Shown one piece after another: positions 50,869 through 58,579 of a stretch of 64,000 nucleotides of DNA; within the stretch, counting starts at the first letter, position 1, and each line of letters begins with the position of its first letter. The notes below the pieces were generated by a model. That model was not told where the DNA came from. It saw only the letters and a program-made list of their open reading frames with translations, and ran no database searches. The stretch spans positions 1-64,000 of the forward strand of contig NZ_JACBYP010000035.1 of the NCBI RefSeq assembly GCF_018982965.1, in the 5' to 3' direction. This DNA is from Streptomyces mayonensis. Lineage in GTDB: Bacteria; Actinomycetota; Actinomycetes; Streptomycetales; Streptomycetaceae. The position numbers were made by a program, and so were the translations under genes.

Positions 50869-51975
50869 TCAGGGGGTGGCCGGTGGTCCCGCGGTGGTGC
50901 CCGGCCGGAAGGCGCAGGCGACGAACGTGCCCACGGCCGGGCCGCCGCCGATCCGGGCGGCGAGCAGGCGCACGGCCTCGGCGCCCAGGGCGGGGCGCGG
51001 GATGTCGAAGCCCATCGGCACCGGTCCGTCCGCGAGGTCGGCGGGCGGACTGCCGAGCAGCGCGAGGGACACCTGGCCGGGGCAGTCCAGGCCCGCCTCG
51101 TCGACGGCGGCGCGCAGGGCACGCCAGGCGGCTCCGGTGTCGGTCTCCTCGGCGACGAAGGCACTCACGCCGTCGGCGAGCCAGGCCCGGATGCGGTCGG
51201 CGGTCAGATCGCGACGCGGGTCGCCGCTGCGGAAGACGGCGCCGGGGCCGCCGGGCAGGCCGCTCGCCGCGAGACCGTCCAGGAAGCCGCGTTCACGGTC
51301 GGCGGACGCGGGCGCGTCGTCGTCCTCGCGGACCAGCAGGACCCGGCGGTGGCCGAGTCCGGCGAGCGCGGTGACGACCTCGCGGCTGGCGCTGACGTAG
51401 TCGGCACCCACCCAGGCGAGGCCCTCCGGTTCGTCGTGCCGGCCGACGTGGACGACGGGGAAGCCGTCGGCGACCAGCCGGCCCAGCTCGTCCGAGGGGG
51501 CGTGGCGGCCCAGGAAGAGGCAGCCGTCGGCCAGGCGCACGCGGTTGAGCGCGCCGGTGCCGCCGGCCCCCGCTCCCCCGGTGCTCGACCCGGTGAACAG
51601 CACCAGGTCGTACCCCTGGGCGGCGGCCTCCTGCTCCACGCCGACGAGGAACGGGTAGTACGAGTGCCGGACGTCGGTCGGGAAGGTCGCGGTGAAGCTG
51701 AAGACGCCGAGCAGGTTGTTGCGGGCGGCGGCGAGCCGGCTGGCGGCCGGGTCGGGGACGTAGCCGAGACTGCGGGCGGCGTCCAGGACTTTGGCCCGGG
51801 TCGGTGCCGAGATCGGCCGCCCGGTCGCGATGTCGCGGCCCGAGAGCACCAGGGACACCGTCGCCTGTGAGACCCCCGCGAGCCTGGCGACCTCGGCCTG
51901 CCTCGGCCGGCCCCGCCGGCCGGCCGGTGCGGGCGCCCTGCCCGGTCGCTCCCGCCCTGCGGCTTCCTTCGCCAC
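50869..51975 (-). CDS. LacI family transcriptional regulator
   Basis: A 368-residue LacI regulator. The HTH is QAEVARLAGVSQATVSLVLSGRD with hinge RSLGYVPDPAASRLA; the periplasmic-binding-protein-like domain follows (LLGVFSFTATFPTDVRHSYYPFLVGVEQEA). GTG 51975 follows GAGGGG; an unconserved 29-codon extension lies upstream in frame. Two perfect TAATGCGCATTA palindromes are placed 78-103 bp upstream, so it probably controls itself and the catabolic genes that follow on the same strand. Confidence 0.93.
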   Translation of the reverse strand: MAKEAAGRERPGRAPAPAGRRGRPRQAEVARLAGVSQATVSLVLSGRDIATGRPISAPTRAKVLDAARSLGYVPDPAASRLAAARNNLLGVFSFTATFPTDVRHSYYPFLVGVEQEAAAQGYDLVLFTGSSTGGAGAGGTGALNRVRLADGCLFLGRHAPSDELGRLVADGFPVVHVGRHDEPEGLAWVGADYVSASREVVTALAGLGHRRVLLVREDDDAPASADRERGFLDGLAASGLPGGPGAVFRSGDPRRDLTADRIRAWLADGVSAFVAEETDTGAAWRALRAAVDEAGLDCPGQVSLALLGSPPADLADGPVPMGFDIPRPALGAEAVRLLAARIGGGPAVGTFVACAFRPGTTAGPPATP

Positions 51976-52052
51976 CGCCGCCCCTCTCTGTCGCTTCTCT
52001 CGCGCCCGCTCTGTGGCGTCGCCGTGTCGCGCCGCTCTCCCGCACTGCGTGT

Positions 52053-52064
52053 TAATGCGCATTA
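52053..52064. promoter_or_regulatory. LacI operator copy 1
   Basis: TAATGCGCATTA, a perfect 12-base palindrome with the central CG typical of LacI-family operators, in an AT-rich island. It has an identical copy 14 bp away. Confidence 0.82.
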
Positions 52065-52066
52065 CC

Positions 52067-52078
52067 TAATGCGCATTA
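52067..52078. promoter_or_regulatory. LacI operator copy 2
   Basis: Second TAATGCGCATTA. The two copies are 14 bp centre to centre. No other copy of this palindrome was noticed in the window. The pair sits upstream of the lacI GTG and probably overlaps the operon promoter. Confidence 0.82.
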
Positions 52079-52136
52079 ACCAGTAATGTGAAGCAGGGCG
52101 GGCACGGGGTCAAGGGGTTGCGCCGAAGAAAACGCG

Positions 52137-52169
52137 CCGTGGCGGCGGGACGGTCGCCCGCCGCCACGG
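52137..52169 (-). terminator. Hairpin after the GNAT gene
   Basis: Arms 52137-52149 and 52157-52169 are perfectly complementary over 13 bp with a 7-nt loop, placed just past the end of the minus-strand GNAT gene. Confidence 0.75.
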
Positions 52170-52180
52170 TGCGTGTCGGA

Positions 52181-52693
52181 TCAGATGCCGAACGGCGCCG
52201 CGTACCGGACGGTGCCCGCGGGCAGCGGGTGGGCGGCATCCAGGGTGAGGGCCATCAGAGCCTCGTCCGGGACGTCGACGGTCAGCCCGATGCCGTGGGC
52301 GGATGCCCGGGTGAAGCCGAAGCGCGGGTAGTACTCGGGGTGGCCGAGGACGACGACGTGGCGCTCGCCGAGCCGCCCGGCCGCGTCCAGCGCGGCCCGC
52401 ACGGCGGCCGTGCCGGCGCCGCCGCGCTGCCGCTCGGGACGCACCGCGACGGGGGCCAGGCACAGCGCCGGACGGTCCCCGATGTGGCACCGGGTCAGCA
52501 GGGCATGGCCCACGGGACGGTCGGAGTCGTCCACCGCGACGAGGGACAGCCCCTCGATCCACGCCCCGGGGTCGGCGCGCAGCGCGTCGACGAGGGCGGC
52601 CTCCTCGGGGGTGGGGAAGGCGGCGGTGACGATGTCGCGGACGACGGGGATGTCGGCGCCGGTCTCGGCGCGGGTGTTCCAGGTGCGGGGCAT
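52181..52693 (-). CDS. GNAT family N-acetyltransferase
   Basis: A 170-residue GNAT enzyme of the YhbS type. Motif A for acetyl-CoA is VAVRPERQRGGAGTAAVRAAL; motif B includes VVLGHPEYYPRFGFTRAS. The substrate is unknown. ATG 52693 is chosen because the conserved fold starts there (TRAETGADIPVVRDIV). It is divergent from sigK across 305 nt; apart from the SigK-type promoter near 52923 I see nothing in that gap. Confidence 0.87.
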   Translation of the reverse strand: MPRTWNTRAETGADIPVVRDIVTAAFPTPEEAALVDALRADPGAWIEGLSLVAVDDSDRPVGHALLTRCHIGDRPALCLAPVAVRPERQRGGAGTAAVRAALDAAGRLGERHVVVLGHPEYYPRFGFTRASAHGIGLTVDVPDEALMALTLDAAHPLPAGTVRYAAPFGI

Positions 52694-52922
52694 GACGGGA
52701 CGATGATCCCTTCCGGTGTGCGTTCTGCGGGAAGCGGGGTCAGGACGCCGCTCGGGACGCGAGGGAGACCCGGGCGCCACGAGGGGCTGCGCACACGGTC
52801 ATCGACCTCACCTCCCTCTTGACTGATTCCCTGAACGCGAACGGTGGCCAGTGTACCGGCGGTCTTGCCCGGGAAGAAGGGCGTCCGGCGAGGTCGCCCC
52901 CGCGTATCGTGCCGTCCGGCGA

Positions 52923-52952
52923 CCAATCCGCAGGCCGCGGGGCCCCGGATTA
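52923..52952 (+). promoter_or_regulatory. Putative SigK-dependent promoter of sigK-rskA
   Basis: CCAATCC (52923-52929), 15 nt, CCGGATTA (52945-52952). The same two boxes with the same spacing precede the convergent lipid operon (59928-59899 on the minus strand). M. tuberculosis SigK promoters are described as CCATCC and CCGAAT separated by 16-17 nt, which is close. The GTG of sigK is 47 bp downstream. Autoregulation is usual for this ECF group. Confidence 0.8.
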
Positions 52953-52998
52953 CGCGGGGAAACCCACGCCCCGTCGCACTCGTCTTGGAGAAGCCACC

Positions 52999-53583
52999 GT
53001 GAAGGAAGCCGTACACATCGGCAGAAACCCGTCGTCCCAGCCAGATCTGCAGAAGCTGATGCGTGAGGTGGCCCTGGGCGATCAGGACTCGTTCGCCGCG
53101 GTCTACGACGCGGTGGCGGGGTCCGTGCTCGGGGTGGCCCGGGCGGTGCTGCGCGACCAGGCGCAGTCGGAGGAGGTCGCGCAGGAGGTGCTGGTGGAGG
53201 TGTGGCGCACGGCGCCCCGCTACCGGCCCGAGCGCGGCACGGTGGTCAACTGGATCCTGACCCTGGCCCACCGGCGGGCGGTCGACCGGGTGCGCTCGGT
53301 GGAGGCCGCGGCGGCCCGTGACCACAAGGCCGCCCTGCTCGACCGGACGCCCGAGTACGACGAGGTGACCGAGCAGGTCGAGACCCGGCTGGAGCGGGAG
53401 CAGGTGCGGCGCTGTCTGCGCACCCTGACCGACATACAGCGCCAGTCCGTCACCCTGGCCTACTACCGCGGCCTGACCTACCGGCAGGTGGCCGAGGCGC
53501 TCGCGCTGCCGCTCGGCACGGTCAAGACGCGACTGCGTGACGGTCTCATCCGGCTCCGTGACTGCCTGGGGGTGAGCGCGTGA
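52999..53583 (+). CDS. sigK: ECF sigma factor SigK
   Basis: A 194-residue ECF sigma factor. Region 2 includes FAAVYDAVAGSVLGVARAVLRDQAQSEEVAQEVLVEVWRTAPRY (as two stretches), and region 4 TLAYYRGLTYRQVAEALALPLGTVKTRLRDGLIRLRDCL. The next gene is an RskA-type anti-sigma factor overlapping the stop, as in the ECF19/SigK group. GTG 52999 follows TTGGAG. In mycobacteria SigK controls secreted antigens and the neighbouring fatty-acid genes; here the same genes lie convergent downstream and share its promoter motif. Confidence 0.92.
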   Translation: MKEAVHIGRNPSSQPDLQKLMREVALGDQDSFAAVYDAVAGSVLGVARAVLRDQAQSEEVAQEVLVEVWRTAPRYRPERGTVVNWILTLAHRRAVDRVRSVEAAAARDHKAALLDRTPEYDEVTEQVETRLEREQVRRCLRTLTDIQRQSVTLAYYRGLTYRQVAEALALPLGTVKTRLRDGLIRLRDCLGVSA

Positions 53584-54335
53584 TGCGCACCGAGGACCTG
53601 CACAGCCTGACGGGCGCCTACGCCCTGCACGCGCTGCCCGACGACGAGCGGGACGCCTTCGAACGCCATCTGGCGGGCTGCGTCACCTGCGCCCAGGAGA
53701 CCCGGGAGTTCGCCGCCGCCACGGCCCGGCTGGGACTGGCCGAGACCCTTGCGCCGGGTCCCGTGCTCAAGGAGCGCGTGCTGCACCGCATCACCACCGT
53801 GCGCCAGGTTCCGCCGGACGGCGGCACGGCGCAGAAGGCCCGCCGCGCCGCGCCCCGCGGACGGGGTCTCGCCCGGTGGGCGCTGGCCGCCTGTCTGGCC
53901 GCCGCCGCGGGCCTCGGCGGCACGGCGGTGTGGCAGTACGAACGCGCGCAGGACGCCGCGGAGCGCGCCGCACAGGCCGAGCAGCGGGCCGAGACCCTCG
54001 CCGGGGTGCTGGCCGCGCCGGACGCCGAGTCCCGTACGGCACGGCTGTCCGACGGGGCGCGCGGGACGCTGGTCGTCTCCGAGGACCGGGACCGCGCGGT
54101 CTTCCTGGCCTCGGGCATGGCCGAGCCGCCGCAGGGCAAGGTGTACCAGCTCTGGTTCGACGACCACGGCACGATGCGCTCGGCGGGCCTGATGGATTCC
54201 GGCAGCACCAGTCAGGCGGTGCTGATGGAGGGGGCCGTCGACGGTGCGGCGGGCGTGGGCATCACGGTCGAGCCGGCCGGCGGGTCGGAGCAGCCGACCT
54301 CCGACCCGGTCGCGCTGCTGAGCATGCCTGCCTGA
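53583..54335 (+). CDS. rskA: Anti-sigma-K factor RskA
   Basis: A 250-residue membrane anti-sigma factor. The N-terminal zinc-binding anti-sigma domain has H29-x3-C33-x2-C36 (ERHLAGCVTC). One membrane helix lies at about 95-115 (ARWALAACLAAAAGLGGTAVW), then an extracytoplasmic RskA domain (about 140-250) with GKVYQLWFDDHGTMRSAGLM. It holds SigK until cut by regulated proteolysis (family knowledge). ATG 53583 overlaps the sigK stop (TGATG); a GTG three bases earlier is possible. Confidence 0.93.
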   Translation: MRTEDLHSLTGAYALHALPDDERDAFERHLAGCVTCAQETREFAAATARLGLAETLAPGPVLKERVLHRITTVRQVPPDGGTAQKARRAAPRGRGLARWALAACLAAAAGLGGTAVWQYERAQDAAERAAQAEQRAETLAGVLAAPDAESRTARLSDGARGTLVVSEDRDRAVFLASGMAEPPQGKVYQLWFDDHGTMRSAGLMDSGSTSQAVLMEGAVDGAAGVGITVEPAGGSEQPTSDPVALLSMPA

Positions 54336-54382
54336 ACCTGAAAGGGGGTGAGGGCCGGGCCCTCACCCCCTTTCAGGTTCAG
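54332..54382. terminator. Very strong bidirectional terminator (25-bp perfect stem)
   Basis: Arms 54332-54356 and 54358-54382 are perfect complements around a single G; the first arm begins inside the rskA stop codon. It separates convergent rskA and the lipid operon, both probably under SigK, preventing antisense read-through between them. Confidence 0.92.
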
Positions 54383-54421
54383 TTCTCGTTCAGGACCGGA
54401 GACGGTCCCGCACCGGGGGTC

Positions 54422-55237
54422 CTACGCGGACCCGCGCGGCGGACGCGGGAAGAAGCCGCCGGTGCGTGCCGCGTAGGCGCCCCACCCCGGCCGGTCGGCC
54501 ATGTGCCGCTCGAGGAGCCGCTTCCCACTGCCACCGATCAGCAGGTACGACATCACCAGCGGGGAGACGACGGACACCGCGGCGGCGCCGGGGCCCGCGT
54601 CGCAGGCGATGAGGAACAGGCCCCACCAGACGCAGAAGTCGCCGAAGTAGTTGGGGTGCCGGGTCCAGCTCCACAGCCCGCGGTCCATGATGTGCCCCCG
54701 GTTGGCCGGGTCCGCCCTGAACCGGGCCAGCTGGGCGTCCCCCACGGACTCGAAGGCCAGGCCCACCGCCCACACCACGGCTCCGGCCCAGGCCAGGACC
54801 GACGGCGCCCCGGCCCCGTACGCGGCGGCCTGCACCGGCAGCGACACCAGCCACACCAGGGCGCCCTGGAGCAGGTAGACCATGCGCAGGGCGTAGAGGT
54901 TACGGCTGCCGGGGGCCTTGGCGAGCATCGCGTCGTAGCGCGGGTCCTCGCCGTGGCCCCGGCCGCGCCGGGCGATGTGCGCGGCCAGCCGCACCCCCCA
55001 TACGACGGTCAGTACCCCGACGAGCACCTGGCGCCCGGTGCCGCCCTCCCCCGTCACCGCCGCGACCGAGCAGGTCACGGCGGCGACGGCGGCGAAGCCG
55101 AGGCCCCAGGCGACGTCCACGATCCGGTGGACGCCCTTGCGCAGGGCGACGGCGAAGGTGGCCAGCATGACGGCGAACGCGGCCGCCGCCGCCCAGCCGA
55201 GGCCCGCGGCGAACGCGCCCCACGGGAAGCCGTTCAC
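54422..55237 (-). CDS. DUF1295 membrane protein (steroid 5-alpha-reductase-like)
   Basis: A 271-residue membrane protein with about six to seven helices and the reductase/methyltransferase-like C-terminal signature GLWSWTRHPNYFGDFCVWWGLFL and SGKRLLERHMADRPGWGAYAARTGGFFP. It is homologous to M. tuberculosis Rv0446c. It may reduce or modify an acyl chain in the membrane. It is the last gene of a five-gene operon; GTG 55237 overlaps the stop of the preceding gene (GTGA). Confidence 0.88.
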   Translation of the reverse strand: MNGFPWGAFAAGLGWAAAAAFAVMLATFAVALRKGVHRIVDVAWGLGFAAVAAVTCSVAAVTGEGGTGRQVLVGVLTVVWGVRLAAHIARRGRGHGEDPRYDAMLAKAPGSRNLYALRMVYLLQGALVWLVSLPVQAAAYGAGAPSVLAWAGAVVWAVGLAFESVGDAQLARFRADPANRGHIMDRGLWSWTRHPNYFGDFCVWWGLFLIACDAGPGAAAVSVVSPLVMSYLLIGGSGKRLLERHMADRPGWGAYAARTGGFFPRPPRGSA

Positions 55238-56556
55238 GAACGGTCCAGCCGCTCGTACCACTCCCCCGGCGTCGCGGGCATCCCGCTGACGCCCTCGGCG
55301 GTGGGCCGGACGCTCAGGATCTGGTCGACGCCCATGCGCCGCTGCTCGAAGGCGAGCGCGCCGCCCACCAGGTACAGCCGCCACACCCGGGCCGTCTCCT
55401 CGCCGGCCAGCGCGACGAACGCGTCCCAGCGCTGCTCCAGGGTGCGGTGCCAGGCGGCGACCGTACGGACGTAGTGCTCGCGCAGCGACTCGACGTGGCG
55501 TACTTCCAGCCCCGCGTCCTCCAGGAGCTGGACGGTCTCGCCCAGGGGACGCATGTGCATGTCGGGGGCGATGTAGGCCTCGATGAAGGCGCCGCCGCCG
55601 GGTGCGTTGCGTCCGCGGGACATCTGCTGCACCAGGACGCGTCCCCCGGGGCGGACCATGCGGTGCAGCGCGGCGGCGAAGGCCGGGTACTCGGCGTCCC
55701 CGACGTGCTCGCCCATCTCGACGGTGGAGACGGCGTCGTAGTCGCCGCCGGTGATGTCGCGGTAGTCCTGGCAGATCACCTCCACCCGGTCCGCCAGGCC
55801 GCGCTCCCGCACCTGTCCGCGCACGTGGGCCGCCTGTTCCCCGGCGAGGGTGACCGCGGTGACCCGGGTCTTGTGCCGTTCGGCCGCGTACAGGGTCAGC
55901 GAGCCCCAGCCGCAGCCGATGTCGAGGAGGCGGGAGCCGTCGGTGAGGCCCAGCTTGCGGCAGATCAGCTCAAGCTTGGCGCGCTGGGCGCCGGCTGCGT
56001 CGGTCTCGGTGTCGGCGTCGCTGTACGTCTCCGGCCACAGCCCGCACGAGTAGGCCATGGTCTCGTCGAGGAGGAGCCGGTAGAAGTCGTTGGAGAGGTC
56101 GTAGTGGTGGCTGATCGCGGCGCGGTCGCGGGACTTGGTGTGCAGGCCGCCGCGCAGCCGGGCCTGGGAGGCGGGGGTCGCTGGGCGGGGGCCGACGGCA
56201 CCGAGGCGGACGGCGGTGCCCGCCGCGCGGACCCGGTCCGCGAGGGAGAGGCGGGGCGGGTGCAGCCGGCGTTCGCGGGTCGCCGTCCACATGCGGCGCA
56301 GGCCGTCGGCGAGGTCGCCGTCGATGTCGAGTTCGCCGGTGACGTAGGCCTGCGCCAGGCCGAGTTCGCCGGGCTGCCACAGCAGGCGGCGCAGGGCGCG
56401 CCGGGAGCGGACGACGACCGCGGGGCCCTCGGCGGGGCCGGTCTCGGAGCCGTCCCAGGCGCGCAGCCGGACGGGGAGCGGGCCGCCGAGCGCGTCCTCG
56501 ACGAGCGCGGCGAGCCGGTGGGCGGCGCCGGTCCTGGCGGTGCGGACGGTGCTCAT
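55234..56556 (-). CDS. CFA-synthase-type fatty acyl methyltransferase, copy 1
   Basis: A 440-residue cyclopropane-fatty-acyl-phospholipid synthase homologue. The SAM site is LLDIGCGWGSLTLYAAERH; the family segment AISHHYDLSNDFYRLLLDETMAYSCGLW precedes it, with EMGEHVG and an active-site region near GGAFIEAYIAPDMHM. Such enzymes add a methylene or methyl to unsaturated phospholipid acyl chains; the locus homologue UfaA1 makes 10-methylene/10-methyl (tuberculostearic) chains. The ATG overlaps the upstream stop by four bases. Confidence 0.92.
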   Translation of the reverse strand: MSTVRTARTGAAHRLAALVEDALGGPLPVRLRAWDGSETGPAEGPAVVVRSRRALRRLLWQPGELGLAQAYVTGELDIDGDLADGLRRMWTATRERRLHPPRLSLADRVRAAGTAVRLGAVGPRPATPASQARLRGGLHTKSRDRAAISHHYDLSNDFYRLLLDETMAYSCGLWPETYSDADTETDAAGAQRAKLELICRKLGLTDGSRLLDIGCGWGSLTLYAAERHKTRVTAVTLAGEQAAHVRGQVRERGLADRVEVICQDYRDITGGDYDAVSTVEMGEHVGDAEYPAFAAALHRMVRPGGRVLVQQMSRGRNAPGGGAFIEAYIAPDMHMRPLGETVQLLEDAGLEVRHVESLREHYVRTVAAWHRTLEQRWDAFVALAGEETARVWRLYLVGGALAFEQRRMGVDQILSVRPTAEGVSGMPATPGEWYERLDRS

Positions 56557-57839
56557 CGGGCGGTGCCCTCCTTGGTGAACAGGTACTGCTGGACGTCGAG
56601 GTAGGCGGCGCGGAAGCCGGCCTCCGAGTAGGCGAGGTAGAACGTCCACAGGCGCCGGAAGGTCTCGTCAAAACCGAGGGCGTCGACCTCGGCGGCGCGC
56701 TCGGTGAACCGCTCGCGCCACAGCCGCAGCGTCTCGGCGTAGTGCGCGCCGAAGTCGTACCGGTGGGCGACGCGCAGGCCGGTGTGGTCGCGGACGGTCG
56801 CCTCTATCGCGTCGGTGGAGGGGATCAGGCCGCCGGGGAAGACGTACTTCTGGATCCAGGTGTGGGTGTCGCGGGCGGCGAGCATGCGCTCGTGCGGCAT
56901 GGTGATGGCCTGGAGGGCGGCCCGGCCGCCGGGGGCGAGGCGCTCGTCGAGGGTGCGGAAGTAGACCGGCCAGAACTCGGCGCCGACGGCCTCGATCATC
57001 TCGACGCTGACGACGGCGTCGTAGGTGTCCTTCTCCTCGCGGTAGTCGCGCAGTTCGACCCGGACCCGGTCGGCTAGGCCCGCCTCGCGGGCGCGTTCCA
57101 GGGCGCGGTCGCGCTGTTCGCGGGAGAGGGTGAGCGAGGTGACGTGGGCGCCGCGCCGGGCGGCGCGCAGGGCCAGTTCGCCCCAGCCGGTGCCGATCTC
57201 CAGGAGCCGGGTGCCCTCGCCGACCTCGGCGAGGTCGAGCAGCCGGTCGATCTTGCACTGCTGGGCGGCGGCGAACGAGGCGCGGCGGGCGGGGAAGACG
57301 GGGAAGACGGCGGAGGAGTAGCTGAGGGTGTCGTCCAGGAAGAGGGCGAACAGGTCGTTGGACAGGTCGTAGTGGCTGCTGATGTTGTCCCGGGCGCCTT
57401 CGGGCGTGTTGCGCCGGTCGGCGGGCCGGCGCTGGTGCCACAGGCCGCGCAGCCGCTGGAGCGGGGCGGGGACCAGGTCGGCCGCGTGGGCGGCGAGCAC
57501 GGTGAGGGCGCCGACCAGGTCCGGGGCGTCCCACTCCCCGGCCATGTGGGACTCGCCGAAGCCGATGAGGCCCTGGGCACCGATCCGCCCGTGGAAGGCG
57601 TCGGGGTCGTGGACCTCCACCAGCGGACCGCCGAGGCCGACGGTGTCCCCGTCGGCGAACCGGACCCGCAGGGGCAGCCGGCCGAGGGCGCGCCGCACTA
57701 CGGCGGCGGTGACGGCGCGGCGCGCCCGGGAGGACCTGGGCGGCGCGGCGACGTCGGGCCAGCGGTGCGGGTCGACCGGGGTGCGGCGGCCCGAGGGGAC
57801 GGGGGTCGCGGCGGCGGGGCGTGGGTGGGTTGCGGTCAT
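56553..57839 (-). CDS. CFA-synthase-type fatty acyl methyltransferase, copy 2
   Basis: A 428-residue CFA-synthase homologue distinct from copy 1: NISSHYDLSNDLFALFLDDTLSYSSAVF, SAM site LLEIGTGWGELALRAARRG, EMIEAVG and the C-terminal FGAHYAETLRLWRERF. It looks nearer than copy 1 to UfaA1-type proteins that sit after DUF1365 genes. Having two divergent methyltransferases side by side suggests two acyl positions or two steps (for example methylation and ring closure). ATG 57839 overlaps the DUF1365 stop by four bases. Confidence 0.92.
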   Translation of the reverse strand: MTATHPRPAAATPVPSGRRTPVDPHRWPDVAAPPRSSRARRAVTAAVVRRALGRLPLRVRFADGDTVGLGGPLVEVHDPDAFHGRIGAQGLIGFGESHMAGEWDAPDLVGALTVLAAHAADLVPAPLQRLRGLWHQRRPADRRNTPEGARDNISSHYDLSNDLFALFLDDTLSYSSAVFPVFPARRASFAAAQQCKIDRLLDLAEVGEGTRLLEIGTGWGELALRAARRGAHVTSLTLSREQRDRALERAREAGLADRVRVELRDYREEKDTYDAVVSVEMIEAVGAEFWPVYFRTLDERLAPGGRAALQAITMPHERMLAARDTHTWIQKYVFPGGLIPSTDAIEATVRDHTGLRVAHRYDFGAHYAETLRLWRERFTERAAEVDALGFDETFRRLWTFYLAYSEAGFRAAYLDVQQYLFTKEGTAR

Positions 57840-58579
57840 GTCGCTTTCTCCGTGGTGCGGTGACTCGGGCGCGGCCGGACGGGCAGACCGCGCAGGTAGA
57901 GACGGATGCCGTGCCTGCGGATCCCGGCCGACACCGCGAGGGTCGAGAAGGGGTGCCGCAGCGCGAGCCGCAGGAGTGCGGCGGGGGTCGCCTCCCGCCG
58001 GGTGCCCCGCACGGTCGCGGTGAACGGCCGGGCGCCCGGGCGGTCCAGGCGTACGGTCAGGTCGAGGCGGTCCGCGGGCAGCGGCAGCCGCATGCGGTAG
58101 GCGCCGTCGACCGGGAAGAACGGCGAGACGTAGAACTCCTTGTCCACGTGCGCGACGCCCGCCTCGTCGGGGTTCAGCAGGTAGGTGTGGCGTTCGCCGT
58201 AGGTGTTGTGCACCTCGGCGACCACGCAGCGCGGGGCGCCGCCCGGGCCGTGACACCAGTACAGGGTCAGCGGGTTGAAGACGTGGCCGAGGACGCGGGC
58301 GTGGGTGAGCATCAGGACCCGGCCGCCCTCCAGGTCGACACCGCGGGAGGCGAGGAAGCGCTCCAGGCCCGCGCGCAGCGTGGGGGCGTCGCCGGTGAAG
58401 TGGTCGCGGGCGCGGAATCCGGCCAGCGGGCGCAGCGGGTGGGGCAGTTCGGGGAGGTGGTCGAGGTCGACGAGCCACATGTAGGTGCGGTGGCGCAGGG
58501 TGTACCGGACCGGGTCAAGGCGTATGTGCCCGATCTCGCAGGGGTACAGCCCGGGTCGTGCCGTCGGGGCGGGGGTCAC
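57836..58579 (-). CDS. DUF1365 protein
   Basis: A 247-residue DUF1365 protein: YPCEIGHIRLDPVRYTLRHRTYMWLVDLD at the N-terminus, VLMLTHARVLGHVFNPLTLYWCHG in the middle, and DKEFYVSPFFPVDGAYRMRL. It is homologous to M. tuberculosis Rv0448c. Proteins of this family always lie with the flavin oxidoreductase and CFA genes and are thought to help in acyl-chain modification; the mechanism is unknown. GTG 58579 overlaps the upstream stop (GTGA). Confidence 0.92.
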   Translation of the reverse strand: MTPAPTARPGLYPCEIGHIRLDPVRYTLRHRTYMWLVDLDHLPELPHPLRPLAGFRARDHFTGDAPTLRAGLERFLASRGVDLEGGRVLMLTHARVLGHVFNPLTLYWCHGPGGAPRCVVAEVHNTYGERHTYLLNPDEAGVAHVDKEFYVSPFFPVDGAYRMRLPLPADRLDLTVRLDRPGARPFTATVRGTRREATPAALLRLALRHPFSTLAVSAGIRRHGIRLYLRGLPVRPRPSHRTTEKAT

